This document shows, piece after piece, positions 16,852 through 24,458 of a stretch of 64,000 nt of DNA. The stretch is from Shinella kummerowiae. Its GTDB lineage: Bacteria; Pseudomonadota; Alphaproteobacteria; Rhizobiales; Rhizobiaceae. Where the stretch lies: the NCBI RefSeq assembly GCF_009827055.1, contig NZ_WUMK01000011.1, positions 62,001-126,000 of the forward strand, given 5' to 3'. The notes below the pieces were generated by a model, which did not search any database, was not told where the DNA came from, and saw only the letters and a list, made by a program, of their open reading frames with translations. Both the position numbers and the translations under genes were made by a program. The stretch's first letter is position 1. Every line of letters begins with the position of its first letter.

Positions 16852-17076
16852 TTGGCACACACCAATTCTGAAGACGATGATCTGAGTTCGATGGAAGCGG
16901 TGTTCGAAGACATTGCTGCGCGGCCGTGGTTTGATCCTGAAGCGCGTTATGCGTTCTCAGTCTATATTTTTGAGGCCTTCCCGGGCGCGTCTTTCAACGC
17001 TGCTCTACACCGCGAACTGGTCGAGAGTGTCGCACGCACGAAATATGCGAAGAAGCTTGAACGGCGTGGGCGATAA
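16852..17076 (+). CDS. Small acidic PWF-family protein, copy 2 (divergent)
   Basis: 74 residues from a TTG start with GGAG ten bases upstream. The core MEAVFEDIAARPWFDPEARY then FSVYIFEAFPGASFN and HRELVESVARTKY is a divergent version of the copies at 11740 and 23124: same length, same PWFD and E-x-FP spacing. It lies between small RNA modules 2 and 3. Function unknown; the family resemblance is seen directly. Confidence 0.55.
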   Translation: MAHTNSEDDDLSSMEAVFEDIAARPWFDPEARYAFSVYIFEAFPGASFNAALHRELVESVARTKYAKKLERRGR

Positions 17077-17521
17077 GATACTCTTTGATTCGAAAGCTCC
17101 CATGAAAAGCCAGCCTGTACCCGGCGCCTTGCCGGGTTTTTTTTGCGCGCGCGCGGTAGCTTGATCCAATTTGCGGTTGTGCTAATGTATTCGGCTCGTT
17201 GTAGGGCCTCTGCGATGAATTTTAGCCGGGACCTTGCTTACACAGGGCCCCGGCTTTTTTCATTTCAACGCTCGCCACTTGATCGCGACGTACTCACTTG
17301 ATTAAAACAAACCATCCGGGGGGATGCAGGGCTCGGTGTTAGAGATGACGCCGGGTCCTCTTCGCGCAAGATATTAGACGGGACGTCGCCGGGGCCGCTG
17401 GAAGAAAAGCTAGGGGATGCGGCGACCGCCGACGGATCTGCAACGCCCGCCCAGACCGATATCGCCCCCGCGGTTTCACCGGAAGACGGACAGTAGACGG
17501 CACAAGCGACAGGAGCGCACA
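17077..17521. other. Intergenic region with small RNA module 3 and a start-less frame
   Basis: Besides the module at 17161-17260, a plus-strand frame is open from 17302 to the TAG at 17494 and reads SPGPLEEKLGDAATADGSAT near its end, but it has no start codon or ribosome-binding site. A stem at 17129-17140 followed by seven T may end transcription from the PWF gene. Confidence 0.4.
17161..17260 (+). ncRNA. Candidate small RNA module 3
   Basis: TTGATC at 17161-17166, 16-bp spacer ending GTGC, and TAATGT at 17183-17188. The intrinsic terminator is GCCGGG / CCCGGC (17225-17254) followed by six T. The predicted RNA is about 65 nt. This is the third identical promoter layout within 1 kb. Confidence 0.45.
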
Positions 17522-18373
17522 ATGTTTATCGTTCTGGGAGCAACGGGTCATATCGGGTCCGAACTCGTGAACCAGCTCGACGCGGCCGGCGAAAAGGTCA
17601 TTGCGATCGTGCACGACACCGGCAAGGCCGACGACATCCGCACTGCAAATGTCGAGCGGATCGTTCTCGATGTGGGGAAGACCGCACCGTTGCACGATCT
17701 CTTTCGGCGAGGCCGCCGCGCTTTTCTCCTCAATCCGCCGGCCGATCCGAGCGGCGATACGGATGAAGCGGAAACGGCGACAGTGCGTGCCATCACGGAC
17801 GCCCTGCCCGGTTCGGGCCTTGAAAAGATCGTTGTCGCCTCGACCTATGGTGCCAAATCGGGAGAGAGGATCGGTGACCTGTCCGTCCTGTTCGACTTCG
17901 AGCAGCAAGCCGAGGCAAGCGGCGTTCCCACCGCAATAAACCGTGCGGCCTACTACTACACGAACCTCGACATGTTGCTGGAATCCGCGAGGGAAGGCGT
18001 CCTGCAGACACCCTTTCCGGGCGACATGCGTCTGCCGATGGTTTCGCCTGTCGACATCGCGAAAGCGGCCGCGAGCCGGCTTCTCTCCGAAGCTGACGAC
18101 GTCGGCATACGCTATGTCGAAGGGCCTCGTCGGTACACGTTCGACGATGTCGCTACCGCCTTCTCGACGGCGCTCGGCCGCCCTGTCCGGCTGGAGACCA
18201 TTCCACGCAACAAATGGGAGGAGAGCTTTCGCGCTGTGGGCTTCTCGCCGGAAGCAGCCCGTGCCTATGCCCGGATGACCGCAGTGACGGTCGATGGGCC
18301 GCACCTGCCGGCCGATCCCCTGCGCGGCGACGTTGCCCTGCTCGACCATATCAGAAGCCTGAATGGACAATAA
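17522..18373 (+). CDS. NmrA-like NAD(P)-binding protein
   Basis: The protein has 283 residues, starting at the ATG at 17522 after AGGAGCGCACA. The N-terminal FIVLGATGHIGSELVNQLDA is the GxxGxxG dinucleotide-binding motif. KIVVASTYGAK near residue 105 and the substrate-side segment INRAAYYYTNLDMLLE follow the atypical SDR/NmrA (SDR5) pattern, which lacks a classical YxxxK. Such proteins are redox sensors or quinone reductases. It is transcribed alone, upstream of the lipoprotein gene. The substrate is unknown. Confidence 0.8.
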   Translation: MFIVLGATGHIGSELVNQLDAAGEKVIAIVHDTGKADDIRTANVERIVLDVGKTAPLHDLFRRGRRAFLLNPPADPSGDTDEAETATVRAITDALPGSGLEKIVVASTYGAKSGERIGDLSVLFDFEQQAEASGVPTAINRAAYYYTNLDMLLESAREGVLQTPFPGDMRLPMVSPVDIAKAAASRLLSEADDVGIRYVEGPRRYTFDDVATAFSTALGRPVRLETIPRNKWEESFRAVGFSPEAARAYARMTAVTVDGPHLPADPLRGDVALLDHIRSLNGQ

Positions 18374-18416
18374 GCACCCAAGCCTGCCCTCCGCATCAAT
18401 CGAGTCACCACGGCCG

Positions 18417-18441
18417 GGAACTTGTGGGGCGACTGCGGGTT
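18417..18441 (+). promoter_or_regulatory. Candidate EcfG-type promoter
   Basis: GGAAC at 18417-18421, 16 bases, then GGTT at 18438-18441. This matches the general-stress sigma factor consensus GGAAC-N16/17-CGTT except for one base and lies 29 bp before the lipoprotein start. An identical arrangement precedes the gene at 24129. Confidence 0.45.
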
Positions 18442-18469
18442 CTCACAAGGTCGAGATAGGGAGGTTACC

Positions 18470-18721
18470 ATGAAAAAGCTCATGATTATTGCCTGCGTCG
18501 GGTTATCGCTCGCCGCCTGCACGGCAACCGAACGAGGGGCCGGTGTTGGCGCCGCGACGGGCGCCGTGGTCGGCGGCGTTGCGACCGGCAATGTCCGCGG
18601 CGCAGCCTTTGGCGCAGCGGTCGGCGGTGTCGCCGGCGCGTTGATTGGCAATGTCGCGGATCAGCCAGGACGCTGCTACTACAGGGACCAGTATGGTAAC
18701 AGATATGTCGACCGTTGCTAG
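18470..18721 (+). CDS. Small glycine-zipper lipoprotein
   Basis: The protein has 83 residues; the ATG at 18470 follows ATAGGGAGG. MKKLMIIACVGLSLAAC is a lipoprotein signal with lipobox LAAC, so Cys17 would be lipidated. The mature part is a glycine zipper (GVGAATGAVVGGVATG, GAAFGAAVGGVAGALIG) as in YMGG/17 kDa surface antigen proteins, then an aromatic tail CYYRDQYGNRYVDRC. It probably sits in the outer membrane and may help envelope stability under stress, consistent with the EcfG-like promoter. Confidence 0.8.
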   Translation: MKKLMIIACVGLSLAACTATERGAGVGAATGAVVGGVATGNVRGAAFGAAVGGVAGALIGNVADQPGRCYYRDQYGNRYVDRC

Positions 18722-18804
18722 ATTCGACCGCACAGGTGCGGACCCCGGCATTTTTGCTGGGGGTCTGCCCTCACATCTGCATATGCATCCACCTTTTCCC
18801 GTCA

Positions 18805-19119
18805 TCAGGCCGCGATGTGCCGCTGCTCGGCCGGGGTTTGGCTAATGTAGAACTGGCGCGCCTGGCTATAGTGGGCGGCAAAGCTTTCGGGTCGTAGCCT
18901 CACCTTCTGGCCTTGCTCTTCCGCAGGGAAATGCGGAAAACCGGCCGACGGTGATTCCCGCGGTCCCTCGCCCCAGGAGTTCGGCTGATAATTATCGCGG
19001 CCGACGGGGTTGCGCAGGGCCATGTGCCCGTCCTGCTCGAAGTGATGGAAGGGACGTTTGGGTGCGTTGATCGGGATATGTGTGAAGTTCGGGCTGCCCG
19101 AGCGCTTGCGCATGAAGGC
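18805..19119 (-). pseudogene. Haem catalase fragment
   Basis: The frame encodes 104 residues of the C-terminal part of a monofunctional catalase: [50 protein letters not shown] and [20 protein letters not shown]. It ends early in RHIAA, where catalases continue. Upstream of about 19119 the frame turns into unrelated sequence, so about 370 residues including the haem ligand region are gone. Rhizobia often pair a catalase with a DUF892 gene, and the DUF892 gene is intact next door. Confidence 0.8.
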
Positions 19120-19219
19120 CCCCGTCGAGCGCGGGAGACTTTGTTTGAAGCAGGGTGTCGCGCAATGAAGCGGTGGGCGGTTCCTGCATTTTTTCGACCG
19201 AACTGCCCACCCCGCGCGT

Positions 19220-19720
19220 TCAGGCAGCCTTGGCATTGCCTTCGCGGTTCACCTTCGTTTCGGCGAGCTGGCTCAGCGCCTGGTCGGTCTTCATTTCTTC
19301 CGAAAGTGTCTGTTCGAGCAGCTGGGCGACATCCTTGTGCCCCAGCTGCAGGGCCCATGACTTCAGGGTGCCGTAGCGGGCGATCTCGTAGTGCTCGACG
19401 GCCTGTGCGGCTGCCAGCAGACCGGCGTCGAGCGCAGGCGATTCCTTGAACTCCTCGAGGACCTCCTGGCCTTCTTCGAGGATGCCGTCGATGGCCGGGC
19501 AGGTTTTGCCGCGGGCAGGTTTGCCGAGGATTTCGAACACCTGAACGAGGCGCTCGATCTGGTTTTCCGTTTCCTGCAGGTGTTTGTCAAACGCGGCCTT
19601 CAACTCTTCGGCCTTGGCGCCGCGGATCATCTTCTTGAGCGCCGCGACAATCTTGCGTTCGGCGTAATAAATATCCTTGACCCCATCGAAGAAGAGGTCC
19701 TCCATTGTTTTTGTGGGCAT
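19220..19720 (-). CDS. DUF892 (YciE/YciF-type) ferritin-like protein
   Basis: The protein has 166 residues. [20 protein letters not shown] opens the four-helix bundle. The metal-type residues are the repeated E-x(n)-H pairs: [36 protein letters not shown] and [19 protein letters not shown]892 proteins are ferritin-like stress proteins induced by general stress sigma factors in rhizobia. The C-terminus points to the catalase remnant, suggesting a former two-gene oxidative stress unit. Confidence 0.9.
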   Translation of the reverse strand: MPTKTMEDLFFDGVKDIYYAERKIVAALKKMIRGAKAEELKAAFDKHLQETENQIERLVQVFEILGKPARGKTCPAIDGILEEGQEVLEEFKESPALDAGLLAAAQAVEHYEIARYGTLKSWALQLGHKDVAQLLEQTLSEEMKTDQALSQLAETKVNREGNAKAA

Positions 19721-19807
19721 TTCAATCTCCTCGCTTTGAATGAGCCGTTAATAAGCTCCGGTTTCATCAAGTGCTTTCCGTGATTGTTCCGGGTGCCGGA
19801 CAAAGCG

Positions 19808-19990
19808 CTACCGGAAGCGCGCAGGCCGTTTCGTAAGATTCATCTGGATTTCAAGCCTGCTCGCAAAACGGCCGACAATGAGCACGAGCTTTCTGGTCTC
19901 CCGCTCATCGATGTTGTGCGATCGGCAGTACGCAATGACGTCGAACACTTTGACGGATGGTTTCGAACGCTTCTTGTCGAGATGTTGCAT
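19808..19990 (-). CDS. Small conserved protein of unknown function
   Basis: 60 residues; the ATG at 19990 follows GGGGGAACGACGTC. It reads DKKRSKPSVKVFDVIAYCRS then HNIDERETRKLVLIVGRFAS, a basic helical protein with a possible HTH-like pair. I do not recognise a named family. The palindromes at 20064 and 20126 lie just upstream and may control it as well as the genes on the other side. Confidence 0.55.
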   Translation of the reverse strand: MQHLDKKRSKPSVKVFDVIAYCRSHNIDERETRKLVLIVGRFASRLEIQMNLTKRPARFR

Positions 19991-20063
19991 GACGTCGTTC
20001 CCCCGCTGGTGGTCTCACGCAAATGAATTGGGGAAGGGGATGTTCCTGCCGGCTGAGGTGTTT

Positions 20064-20077
20064 GTACGGAACCGTAC
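20064..20077. promoter_or_regulatory. 14-bp palindrome GTACG-N4-CGTAC, site 1
   Basis: GTACG-GAAC-CGTAC is a perfect 16-bp palindrome with the flanking T/A. It has the 5-4-5 geometry of Crp/Fnr family sites. Further sites are at 20126, 21871 and 23043, and two Crp/Fnr-family genes lie in the same cluster. Confidence 0.5.
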
Positions 20078-20125
20078 ATGTTCCGGCTTCTATCCAACCG
20101 AAAGGTACTGCAATTCGGTGGGTCG

Positions 20126-20139
20126 GTACGGTTTCGTAA
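20126..20139. promoter_or_regulatory. 14-bp palindrome, site 2 (one mismatch)
   Basis: GTACG-GTTT-CGTAA, one mismatch from the GTACG-N4-CGTAC pattern, 62 bp after site 1. Two half-turn-phased sites upstream of the DUF6894 gene would allow cooperative binding. Confidence 0.4.
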
Positions 20140-20304
20140 GGAGCCGGAACGCCGCTTCATCTCGCCTTATCATCGTGACACATTCTGCTCTCCCGCGAGG
20201 GAGGGCGCAGTTGCTGTTTAGCGATTGGGCGGAGGCCTCAAGTCCTTTGTCAAAGCTCCCCCCAGCGTTGGCCGCTCTATCCTTTGCCCGGCTCGCTCAC
20301 TCGC

Positions 20305-20329
20305 GGAACGTTTGCCCCGCTTTGCCATT
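20305..20329 (+). promoter_or_regulatory. Weak candidate EcfG-type promoter
   Basis: GGAAC at 20305-20309, 16 bases, then CATT at 20326-20329, one base from CGTT. It lies 24 bp upstream of the DUF6894 start. Confidence 0.3.
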
Positions 20330-20353
20330 GTCTTCTCAATCCGGGAGGCGGCA

Positions 20354-20602
20354 ATGGAACGGTATTATTTCAAGATCCAGGATCAGGACGGCGTACTGCA
20401 GCCTGATCGCGGTTTCGAATTTGCGGACATCGAAAAGGCCAAGGATGAGGCAAGGACGCTTCTTGCCGAGATGGCCATCGATGGTTTGCCGAATGAGCCG
20501 CTGGACAGTATCACCGTCGAATTGCAGGATGCCAACCGCGTGCCTATCGTCACCTTCCGGCTGGTTCTCGAAGCGATTCCGCACGGCACCCAGGAGGTGT
20601 GA
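20354..20602 (+). CDS. DUF6894 family protein
   Basis: The protein has 82 residues; the ATG at 20354 follows GGGAGGCGGCA. MERYYFKIQDQDGVLQPDRG and EFADIEKAKDEARTLLAEMA are the conserved halves of the rhizobial DUF6894 fold; the second half ends with TVELQDANRVPIVTFRL. These small proteins are abundant in stress loci and uncharacterised. A paralogue lies at 21563-21793, on the other side of the Crp/Fnr regulator. Confidence 0.8.
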   Translation: MERYYFKIQDQDGVLQPDRGFEFADIEKAKDEARTLLAEMAIDGLPNEPLDSITVELQDANRVPIVTFRLVLEAIPHGTQEV

Positions 20603-20838
20603 GAGCGGAGGCAAACCCGTTCGCCGACGCGGATACTGACCGCGGGCGAAAACCGGCGCGCCTTCTTCGCGACCCATGCCGGGCGCGCGTACATTTCCAT
20701 CCCTCTGTCCGCTTCCGTACCGACGCCCGACTCTGGGTTGTCTCGCCGATTTTATGGTCATAGATGGACAGCCATTGACGTTAGGAAGATCGAAGCCTTT
20801 GGGGGATATGCGGTCGCTTAACCGCATGGGATCGTTGG

Positions 20839-21570
20839 ATGGATGGCGTTTGGCAGGGCAGGTTTCGAAATACCCTGCTACGGGGTTTACCGGAAGCGAG
20901 CCTGCAGCGGTTCGCCGCGCGATTGGAGTGCGTCGATCTCCCCCGTTTGCATCAGCTGTCTTCTCCCCATCAACCAATGGAACACGCCTATTTCTTCGAG
21001 AGCGGCATTGCCTCCGTGGTCATCCGCTCGCCGGAGGGGCAGCATAGCGAAATCGCGATCATCGGAAGGGACGGCATGTGTCCGGTATCGGCCGTCCTTG
21101 ACGTCGACGCCGACCCATTCTCCATCCACATGCAGATGCAAGGCCAAGCTTACCGTCTTCCCGTTGCAGCCTTGAAAGCGGTTTTGACAGAAGATCGCGA
21201 GGTTCAAAGGCTGCTTGCGCGCTACACGCAGGCACTGGCTGTCCAGCAGGCCTATACCGCGCTTTCCAATGCCGTGCACCATATCGACGAGCGGCTCGCC
21301 CGATGGATATTGATGTGCCACGACCGGGTGGACGGTTCGGATATCAGCCTGACACACGAATTCATGTCGATCATGCTCGCCGTGCGACGCCCCAGCGTGA
21401 CGACGGCGCTTCATGTGCTGGAGGGCAAGAAGCTCATCTACTCCGAGCGCGGCGTCGTCAGCGTGCGCAACCGGGCTGGCCTGGAAGCCTTTGCGCGCGA
21501 TGGCTATGGCGAATGCGAAAGGGAATACGGGCGGCTCATCGGCGCCGTCGTCTCGCGGCCGGCTAGCTGA
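20839..21570 (+). CDS. Crp/Fnr family transcriptional regulator 1
   Basis: 243 residues. The N-terminal cyclic-nucleotide-binding-type barrel is recognisable (HAYFFESGIASVVIRSPEG, EIAIIGRDGM) but lacks the cAMP-contact RSA motif and the Fnr cysteines. The C-terminal winged helix contains DERLARWILMCHDRVDG, then the recognition region VRRPSVTTALHVLEGKKLIY. It is a paralogue of the protein at 25256 (both have HxxDERLARW-x-LMCHDR and RRPSVTTALHVLEG). The identical recognition helices suggest that both bind one operator, possibly GTACG-N4-CGTAC. Confidence 0.85.
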   Translation: MDGVWQGRFRNTLLRGLPEASLQRFAARLECVDLPRLHQLSSPHQPMEHAYFFESGIASVVIRSPEGQHSEIAIIGRDGMCPVSAVLDVDADPFSIHMQMQGQAYRLPVAALKAVLTEDREVQRLLARYTQALAVQQAYTALSNAVHHIDERLARWILMCHDRVDGSDISLTHEFMSIMLAVRRPSVTTALHVLEGKKLIYSERGVVSVRNRAGLEAFARDGYGECEREYGRLIGAVVSRPAS

Positions 21571-21793
21571 TCGCTTCCTTGAAGGGCACCCGCGCCATCA
21601 GCTCCCCCCGTTCATCGACGATTTCGAAGAGACGCGTTTCATCGACGTGCCCCTTTCGCAAATCCTCGGCCAGAATCTCGCGCGCTGCAAGACGGGCCTC
21701 AGCCAGGGCGGCGTCCAGCGTATCGAAATCCGCACCCTCCCGGTCTTCGATCCGTTCCGTTCGGCTGCAGATGTGGAAGAAGTAGTGGGTCAT
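21563..21793 (-). CDS. DUF6894 family protein
   Basis: 76 residues: MTHYFFHICSRTERIEDREG, then FDTLDAALAEARLAAREILA and LFEIVDERGELMARVPF. It is the second DUF6894 member in the cluster, convergent with the Crp/Fnr gene and overlapping its last bases. Confidence 0.75.
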   Translation of the reverse strand: MTHYFFHICSRTERIEDREGADFDTLDAALAEARLAAREILAEDLRKGHVDETRLFEIVDERGELMARVPFKEAIS

Positions 21794-21870
21794 GGTCGCC
21801 TCGCAGCGTCATCGCTTCCATAGGGACTGGCGAAGCCGCCAAGTGTTCCATTTTCTTTCCAGCCACGTCT

Positions 21871-21884
21871 GTACGCTATCGTAC
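21871..21884. promoter_or_regulatory. 14-bp palindrome GTACG-N4-CGTAC, site 3
   Basis: GTACG-CTAT-CGTAC lies 48 bp before the ECF sigma factor start and about 78 bp upstream of the divergent DUF6894 start. It could control both. Confidence 0.5.
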
Positions 21885-21931
21885 GGCAACCTCCGCACGC
21901 CCGTCTCGTTTCCTTCGAAATGGAGGAATGA

Positions 21932-22444
21932 ATGGACGCCTTGGTCTCCGAACCCGTTTCTCAAACGGTCCACGCCGGTATAGAAGCCCAGCTGCCCGCG
22001 CTGAGGCGCTTCGCCCAGCAGTTGACCCGTTCGGCGAGCGACCGGGAGGACCTGATCCAGGAAACGGTGATGCGGGCGCTTCGGTCCTCGCATCAGTTTC
22101 ACCCCAATACAAAACTCCGCTCGTGGCTCTTCACGATCATGCGCAATAGCTTCAACACGGAATATCGCCGCCGCTGCCGGGAGCCTGTCGGACTGGACGA
22201 CGGCTTGCTAGAACGGGCGAGCATCATGGCGCCGCAGGAATGGGCGGTTCGCCGCAGCGAACTGCGCTGCGCCCTGCGCCGCCTTCCGCCGCGCTCGCGC
22301 CGCACGTTGCTGCTCGTGGCGATGGGCGTCAGCTACATCGATACCGCACGGCTGTGCGACTGTGAGATCGGCACGGTGAAAAGCAGGGTCAACCGTGCGC
22401 GCAAGAAGCTCGAAGACGACATCGGCCGCCCCGGGGCGCAATGA
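21932..22444 (+). CDS. ECF-type RNA polymerase sigma factor
   Basis: 170 residues; the ATG at 21932 follows GGAGG. Sigma region 2 spans about 20-90, with DREDLIQETVMRALRSSHQF and KLRSWLFTIMRNSFNTEYRR (the DxxQ and W-x-x-x-I-x-R-N core). Region 4 at 105-160 includes RRTLLLVAMGVSYIDTARLC and EIGTVKSRVNRARKKLEDDI. It resembles the small EcfG-like/RpoE sigma factors of rhizobia. No NepR/PhyR partner or other anti-sigma gene is adjacent, so its control may be transcriptional through the palindrome at 21871. Confidence 0.9.
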   Translation: MDALVSEPVSQTVHAGIEAQLPALRRFAQQLTRSASDREDLIQETVMRALRSSHQFHPNTKLRSWLFTIMRNSFNTEYRRRCREPVGLDDGLLERASIMAPQEWAVRRSELRCALRRLPPRSRRTLLLVAMGVSYIDTARLCDCEIGTVKSRVNRARKKLEDDIGRPGAQ

Positions 22445-22539
22445 CGGAATAACGGCGCGGTTGTGGTTGTTCTCCGGAACAAACGCCGGTCTGAGCGATT
22501 GGCTATCATCATTTCCAGATTAAACCGCGGAGCAAGACG

Positions 22540-23034
22540 ATGGCCGATCGCAAACAAATCTCTCGTGAAGAGGATTTTCGAGACTACGAGGAGCGGGACA
22601 CCCGCGACGGCTGGCCCTATCCGGATGACGACGATGCACGTCGAGCCGCGCAGAACTTGCCTTACGGAAGCCCCGGTGCTGATTTGGATCAGCTGGACAA
22701 CGAGGGTGTGGCGATCACGCGTGATCCCGCTGCACGCGATGTCGACGGCGCGCCACTGTCGTTTGCAGATGAAACGGGCGATATCATCGCCGACGGCGAT
22801 CTTGAGGCGCGCATCATGGAGGCGCTCGAAGACGACCACAGGGTCGATCTTGCAACGCTTGAGCTCACGATTCGCGACGGCGTCGCGGTGCTCGACGGCG
22901 CCGTCGATAGCGAAGAGGACCGCCGCTACCTCATCAGCTTCCTGCGCCGTGTGAAGGGGGTGCGTGACGTCGAGGCTGACAGGCTTCTCGCGCGTGGTGT
23001 CGACAGCCATTTGCCTCGCGACGTGACGGATTGA
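22540..23034 (+). CDS. BON-domain protein
   Basis: 164 residues. The N-terminal half is acidic and disordered (DFRDYEERDTRDGWPYPDDD). The BON domain covers about residues 88-150: LEARIMEALEDDHRVDLATL, ELTIRDGVAVLDGAVDSEED and a closing VKGVRDVEADRL. There is no signal peptide, so unlike OsmY it is probably cytoplasmic. BON domains bind membranes or potassium and are often stress induced. A GGAAC sits 60 bp upstream but lacks a good -10. Confidence 0.85.
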   Translation: MADRKQISREEDFRDYEERDTRDGWPYPDDDDARRAAQNLPYGSPGADLDQLDNEGVAITRDPAARDVDGAPLSFADETGDIIADGDLEARIMEALEDDHRVDLATLELTIRDGVAVLDGAVDSEEDRRYLISFLRRVKGVRDVEADRLLARGVDSHLPRDVTD

Positions 23035-23042
23035 GTTTCTCC

Positions 23043-23056
23043 GTACGATTTCGTAC
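23043..23056. promoter_or_regulatory. 14-bp palindrome GTACG-N4-CGTAC, site 4
   Basis: GTACG-ATTT-CGTAC, nine bases after the BON gene stop and about 68 bp upstream of the PWF-family gene at 23124. Confidence 0.5.
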
Positions 23057-23123
23057 CATGATACCGCTTTGAATCGCACCTATACGGACCTAGATTCATG
23101 CCTGTCGCACAGAGGAGGCGGGC

Positions 23124-23348
23124 GTGGGCAGCTACAGTTCCAAGGGGACTTTCGAGCCGGACGAGTTGGGCGCATTGAAGTCGGTCTTCGATGAGCTCAC
23201 CTCGCAACCCTGGTTCGATGCGTCGGAGGAGGCGAGGGAGAGTTTTGCCAAGTATCTCTTCGAGACATTCCCCGCCGTCACCTTCGACCCCGTCAAGCAC
23301 CGCTCCATCATCGAGGCCTCTGCCCGCATGTTCTACACTCGGGGATAG
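23124..23348 (+). CDS. Small acidic PWF-family protein, copy 3
   Basis: 74 residues from the GTG at 23124 after AGAGGAGGCGGGC. It starts MGSYSSKGTFEPDELGALKS, then FDELTSQPWFDASEEARESF and KHRSIIEASARMFYTRG. It is the best-preserved member and fixes the reading of the copies at 11740 and 46209. The palindrome at 23043 lies upstream. Function unknown. Confidence 0.7.
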   Translation: MGSYSSKGTFEPDELGALKSVFDELTSQPWFDASEEARESFAKYLFETFPAVTFDPVKHRSIIEASARMFYTRG

Positions 23349-23425
23349 CGCCTAGCACTCTGTTCTGAACCATCGCTCCCTTGCCGCGTTGCAAACCTGA
23401 TCCCTGAAGAAGAGGAGAAGGTGCA

Positions 23426-23719
23426 ATGTCCGATGACAGCACGAAAACCATGTGGGCGACATTCGCGACCCGAGAGGCCGCCGACCGCGCCGTCGAGCAT
23501 CTCGTACAGCAATGCGGAATTGCCCGTACCGATGTGTTCGTGGAGCCCGATACGGACGCAAACACGGCTGGCACGGCGCCTTCCGGCGGTGACGCCACCC
23601 GCGCCGACGCGCCGCTCCACGGCGAAATCCGCGTTTCCGCCGATATCGCGCGTTTCGATCTTATCAAGGCCGAACGGGCCTTCCGCCATGCCGGCGCGCG
23701 CAATGTCAAGGCGCAATAG
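23426..23719 (+). CDS. Small protein of unknown function with repeat-like start
   Basis: 97 residues; the ATG at 23426 follows AAGAGGAGAAGGTGCA. KTMWATFATREAADRAVEHL and QCGIARTDVFVE form a ferredoxin-like beta-alpha-beta start, as in general stress protein 17M-type domains. The middle is a low-complexity linker, and the end IARFDLIKAERAFRHAGARN is a second helix. It is part of the run of small stress genes at 22.5-25 kb. Confidence 0.65.
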   Translation: MSDDSTKTMWATFATREAADRAVEHLVQQCGIARTDVFVEPDTDANTAGTAPSGGDATRADAPLHGEIRVSADIARFDLIKAERAFRHAGARNVKAQ

Positions 23720-23748
23720 GGGCCTGTCAAACCAGTAAGGAGTTTCCC

Positions 23749-23919
23749 ATGGCTATTATTCCGACCGAACCCGGCCCGAATCAGGTTCCCGACCTGCCGC
23801 CCATTGGCGAGCCAAGCCCGCCGATCAAGGAGCCGGAGCCCGAGTACCTGCCCGATGAGGAGCCCAATCCGAACCCGGACGAGAACGACGAACCGGCCAA
23901 GCAGACTGGCCTGCGCTGA
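23749..23919 (+). CDS. Proline-rich acidic micro-protein
   Basis: 56 residues; the ATG at 23749 follows TAAGGAG. The composition is extreme: EPGPNQVPDLPPIGEPSPP, KEPEPEYLPDEEPNPNPDEN and a basic end AKQTGLR. It is about one quarter proline and one quarter acidic, hence unfolded. Good ribosome-binding site and codon phasing support translation. I know of no defined function for such proteins. Confidence 0.65.
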   Translation: MAIIPTEPGPNQVPDLPPIGEPSPPIKEPEPEYLPDEEPNPNPDENDEPAKQTGLR

Positions 23920-24065
23920 CCTGGAAAGCCCTTTGCGCGCCGCCGAATGAAACAGGTCGGCGGGGCAGGTTTGTCCTATGGGTGGACGGTGTGGCTGCCG
24001 GCTCGCGCCAAGTGAAAAATCCGGCATCAGTCTGAAGTTATCTTAAGAAATCTCAAAATTAACGC

Positions 24066-24090
24066 GGAACTAAACGCCCGTATCCCGGTT
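24066..24090 (+). promoter_or_regulatory. Candidate EcfG-type promoter
   Basis: GGAAC at 24066-24070, 16 bases, GGTT at 24087-24090, 39 bp before the exported protein at 24129. Same -35, spacer length and -10 as the site at 18417. Confidence 0.45.
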
Positions 24091-24128
24091 CGCTCCTTGC
24101 CTTCAACGGCTGAAAACGAGGAGACATC

Positions 24129-24446
24129 ATGAAAAAGCTATTGCTCGCCGCCGCATTTGTCGGCGCATCGACCCTTGGCGCCTTCGCCCAGACCTCCACG
24201 GCACCCGCCACCGATGGTGATACCCCGGCGATCGCGACCCCGGACGACAAGAACGCCACTGCGCCGGTCGAAGGCGCAAACAGCTTCACCGAGGAACAGG
24301 CCAGGGAGCGCATCGTCGAGGCGGGCTATGCCGACGTCACCGGGCTCACGCTCGACGACAAGGGCGTCTGGCGCGGTACCGCGATGAAGGACGGAAAGTC
24401 CGTCAACGTCGCGCTCGACTACCAGGGCAACATCGTCGCCAACTAA
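24129..24446 (+). CDS. Exported PepSY-like small protein
   Basis: 105 residues. MKKLLLAAAFVGASTLGAFA is a Sec signal with cleavage at AFA-Q. A linker DGDTPAIATPDDKN follows, then a compact domain SFTEEQARERIVEAGYADVT, LDDKGVWRGTAMKDGKSVNV and ALDYQGNIVAN, which fits a PepSY-type inhibitor-like fold. The signal and linker are nearly repeated in the truncated paralogue at 44981-45145. It is followed after 12 bases by the next stress gene. Confidence 0.75.
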   Translation: MKKLLLAAAFVGASTLGAFAQTSTAPATDGDTPAIATPDDKNATAPVEGANSFTEEQARERIVEAGYADVTGLTLDDKGVWRGTAMKDGKSVNVALDYQGNIVAN

Positions 24447-24458
24447 GAGGATATTTCC

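Larger units (their letters stand above)
19991..20353. other. Divergent intergenic region with two palindromes
   Basis: About 360 bases between divergent small genes. It contains the GTACG-N4-CGTAC element at 20064-20077, a near copy at 20126-20139 and an EcfG-like promoter candidate at 20305. The plus-strand frames here have no protein character. Confidence 0.5.
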
